NCBI RefSeq assembly: GCF_022271405.1
Contig: NZ_JAJNAL010000014.1
Span: 1 to 64,000, forward strand
Direction of reading: 5' to 3'
Length of the DNA: 64,000 nt
Source of the DNA: Rhodopseudomonas infernalis
GTDB taxonomy: Bacteria > Pseudomonadota > Alphaproteobacteria > Rhizobiales > Xanthobacteraceae
The stretch's first letter is position 1, and each line of letters opens with the position of its first letter. The notes under the pieces are model-generated. The model had not been told where the DNA came from and made no database searches. It worked only from the letters and a program-made list of their open reading frames with translations. Shown here one piece after another: positions 63,458 through 64,000 of the stretch. Made by a program: the position numbers and the translations under genes.

Positions 63458-63582
63458 CGCACTCAGCCGCAAGGCCCCATGCTGCAAGCGAGGATTGTGG
63501 CGCCGCGCGTTCGTGTGTTTGATGCGGCACGCCACGATTTTGCGCCGGCGATTGTCAGCATGCAGCGAGAGCACGACCCGTG

Positions 63583-64000
63583 ATGCCCGATCAGTTCAGC
63601 AATCTGCAGCAAATCCGCAAGCCCGCGATCGTCTCCAAGGGCGGCATCGTGGCGGCGCAATCGCGCCGTGCCGCGGAGGTCGGCGCGCGGGTACTGGCGG
63701 CGGGCGGCGACTGCATCGACGCGGTGATCGCCACCACCTTCGCGCTCGGCGTGCTCGAGCCGTGGATGAGCGGGCTCGGCGGCGGCGGCGCGATGGTGCT
63801 GTATCGGGCGCGCGAGGACAAATACGAAGTAATCGACTACGGCATGTGCACGCCCGGCAGCCTGCGCACCGCCGACTATCCGCTGACCGGCGCCGGCGCG
63901 GCGTCCGATCTGTTTCCCTGGCCGCGCGTCAAGGACGACCGCAATCTGCACGGGCCGGGCTCGATCGCGGTGCCGGGCGTCGTCGCCGGCATGGACGAGG
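63583..64000 (+). CDS. Gamma-glutamyltransferase family protein, truncated by the window end
   Basis: The open frame starts MPDQFSNLQQIRKPAIVSKG and continues to the window edge without a stop, so only about 139 N-terminal codons are visible. The pattern GGIVAAQSRRAAEVGARVLA, DAVIATTFALGVLEPWMSGL, GGGGAMVLYRARED and HGPGSIAVPGVVAGMDE is that of gamma-glutamyltransferase N-terminal (large) subunits, which cleave glutathione and gamma-glutamyl amides. The catalytic Thr is beyond the edge. GTG 63580 is an alternative start. Confidence 0.85.
   Translation, partial: MPDQFSNLQQIRKPAIVSKGGIVAAQSRRAAEVGARVLAAGGDCIDAVIATTFALGVLEPWMSGLGGGGAMVLYRAREDKYEVIDYGMCTPGSLRTADYPLTGAGAASDLFPWPRVKDDRNLHGPGSIAVPGVVAGMDE

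Overview
This window is chromosomal DNA of a high-GC alphaproteobacterium, most likely Rhodopseudomonas palustris or a close Bradyrhizobium relative (Nitrobacteraceae). The basis is the overall composition, Omp25/31-like porins, DUF6455 and PF09608-type proteins, LivMG fusion proteins and abundant families of palindromic intergenic repeats. There are about 50 protein genes. I found no rRNA, complete tRNA, CRISPR array, prophage or intact insertion sequence. The species call is inference from gene content, not from a marker gene.

Left part (0.3-8.1 kb): a fatty-acid beta-oxidation block on the minus strand (FadJ/FadB-like fusion, thiolase, large acyl-CoA dehydrogenase, SnoaL-like protein), interrupted by a plus-strand stand-alone EAL phosphodiesterase and bounded by a divergent TetR regulator with a dyad operator. 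8.5-13.7 kb: a PodJ-like coiled-coil/TM/Sel1 protein, then a TSUP transporter translationally coupled to a PF09608 membrane protein.

13.9-23.8 kb: the four ligase-associated DNA-repair genes (PdeM, DEXH helicase, beta-lactamase-fold exonuclease, ATP-dependent DNA ligase). Here they form two divergent pairs split by an orphan LivK and a double-barrel outer-membrane protein. Helicase and ligase both carry in-frame copies of palindromic repeats. 23.9-30.6 kb: a small membrane protein, a MATE exporter, an exported beta-carbonic anhydrase, an MBL hydrolase, DUF952-pyrD, an S24 repressor and an exported alpha-carbonic anhydrase.

30.7-36.8 kb: a pseudo-caspase (catalytic His and Cys replaced by Tyr and Ser) diverges from an unrecognised 579-aa protein with a class II terpene-cyclase-like DxDTTA motif. 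Then come a degenerate SNase-fold protein, an LssY-C protein and an alanine/serine-glyoxylate-type aminotransferase. 37.0-41.8 kb: a branched-chain amino-acid-type ABC system (livH, fused livMG, livF, livK) behind a perfect inverted repeat. 42.2-55.3 kb: HtpX, an adenylate cyclase, a P450, an SDR, a GGDEF-EAL protein, DUF6455 plus cytochrome c, an ACAD10/11-type dehydrogenase, small hypothetical genes and a sensory PAS-GGDEF-EAL protein.

55.4-63.5 kb: a complete kdp potassium-uptake operon. A 27-codon micro-ORF is followed by kdpF, kdpA, kdpB, kdpC, kdpD and kdpE, preceded by tandem 11-bp direct repeats that suit KdpE binding. The window ends inside a gamma-glutamyltransferase gene. The strongest leads for novelty are the repeat insertions inside repair genes, the pseudoenzyme neighbourhood at 31-35 kb and the kdp leader peptide.
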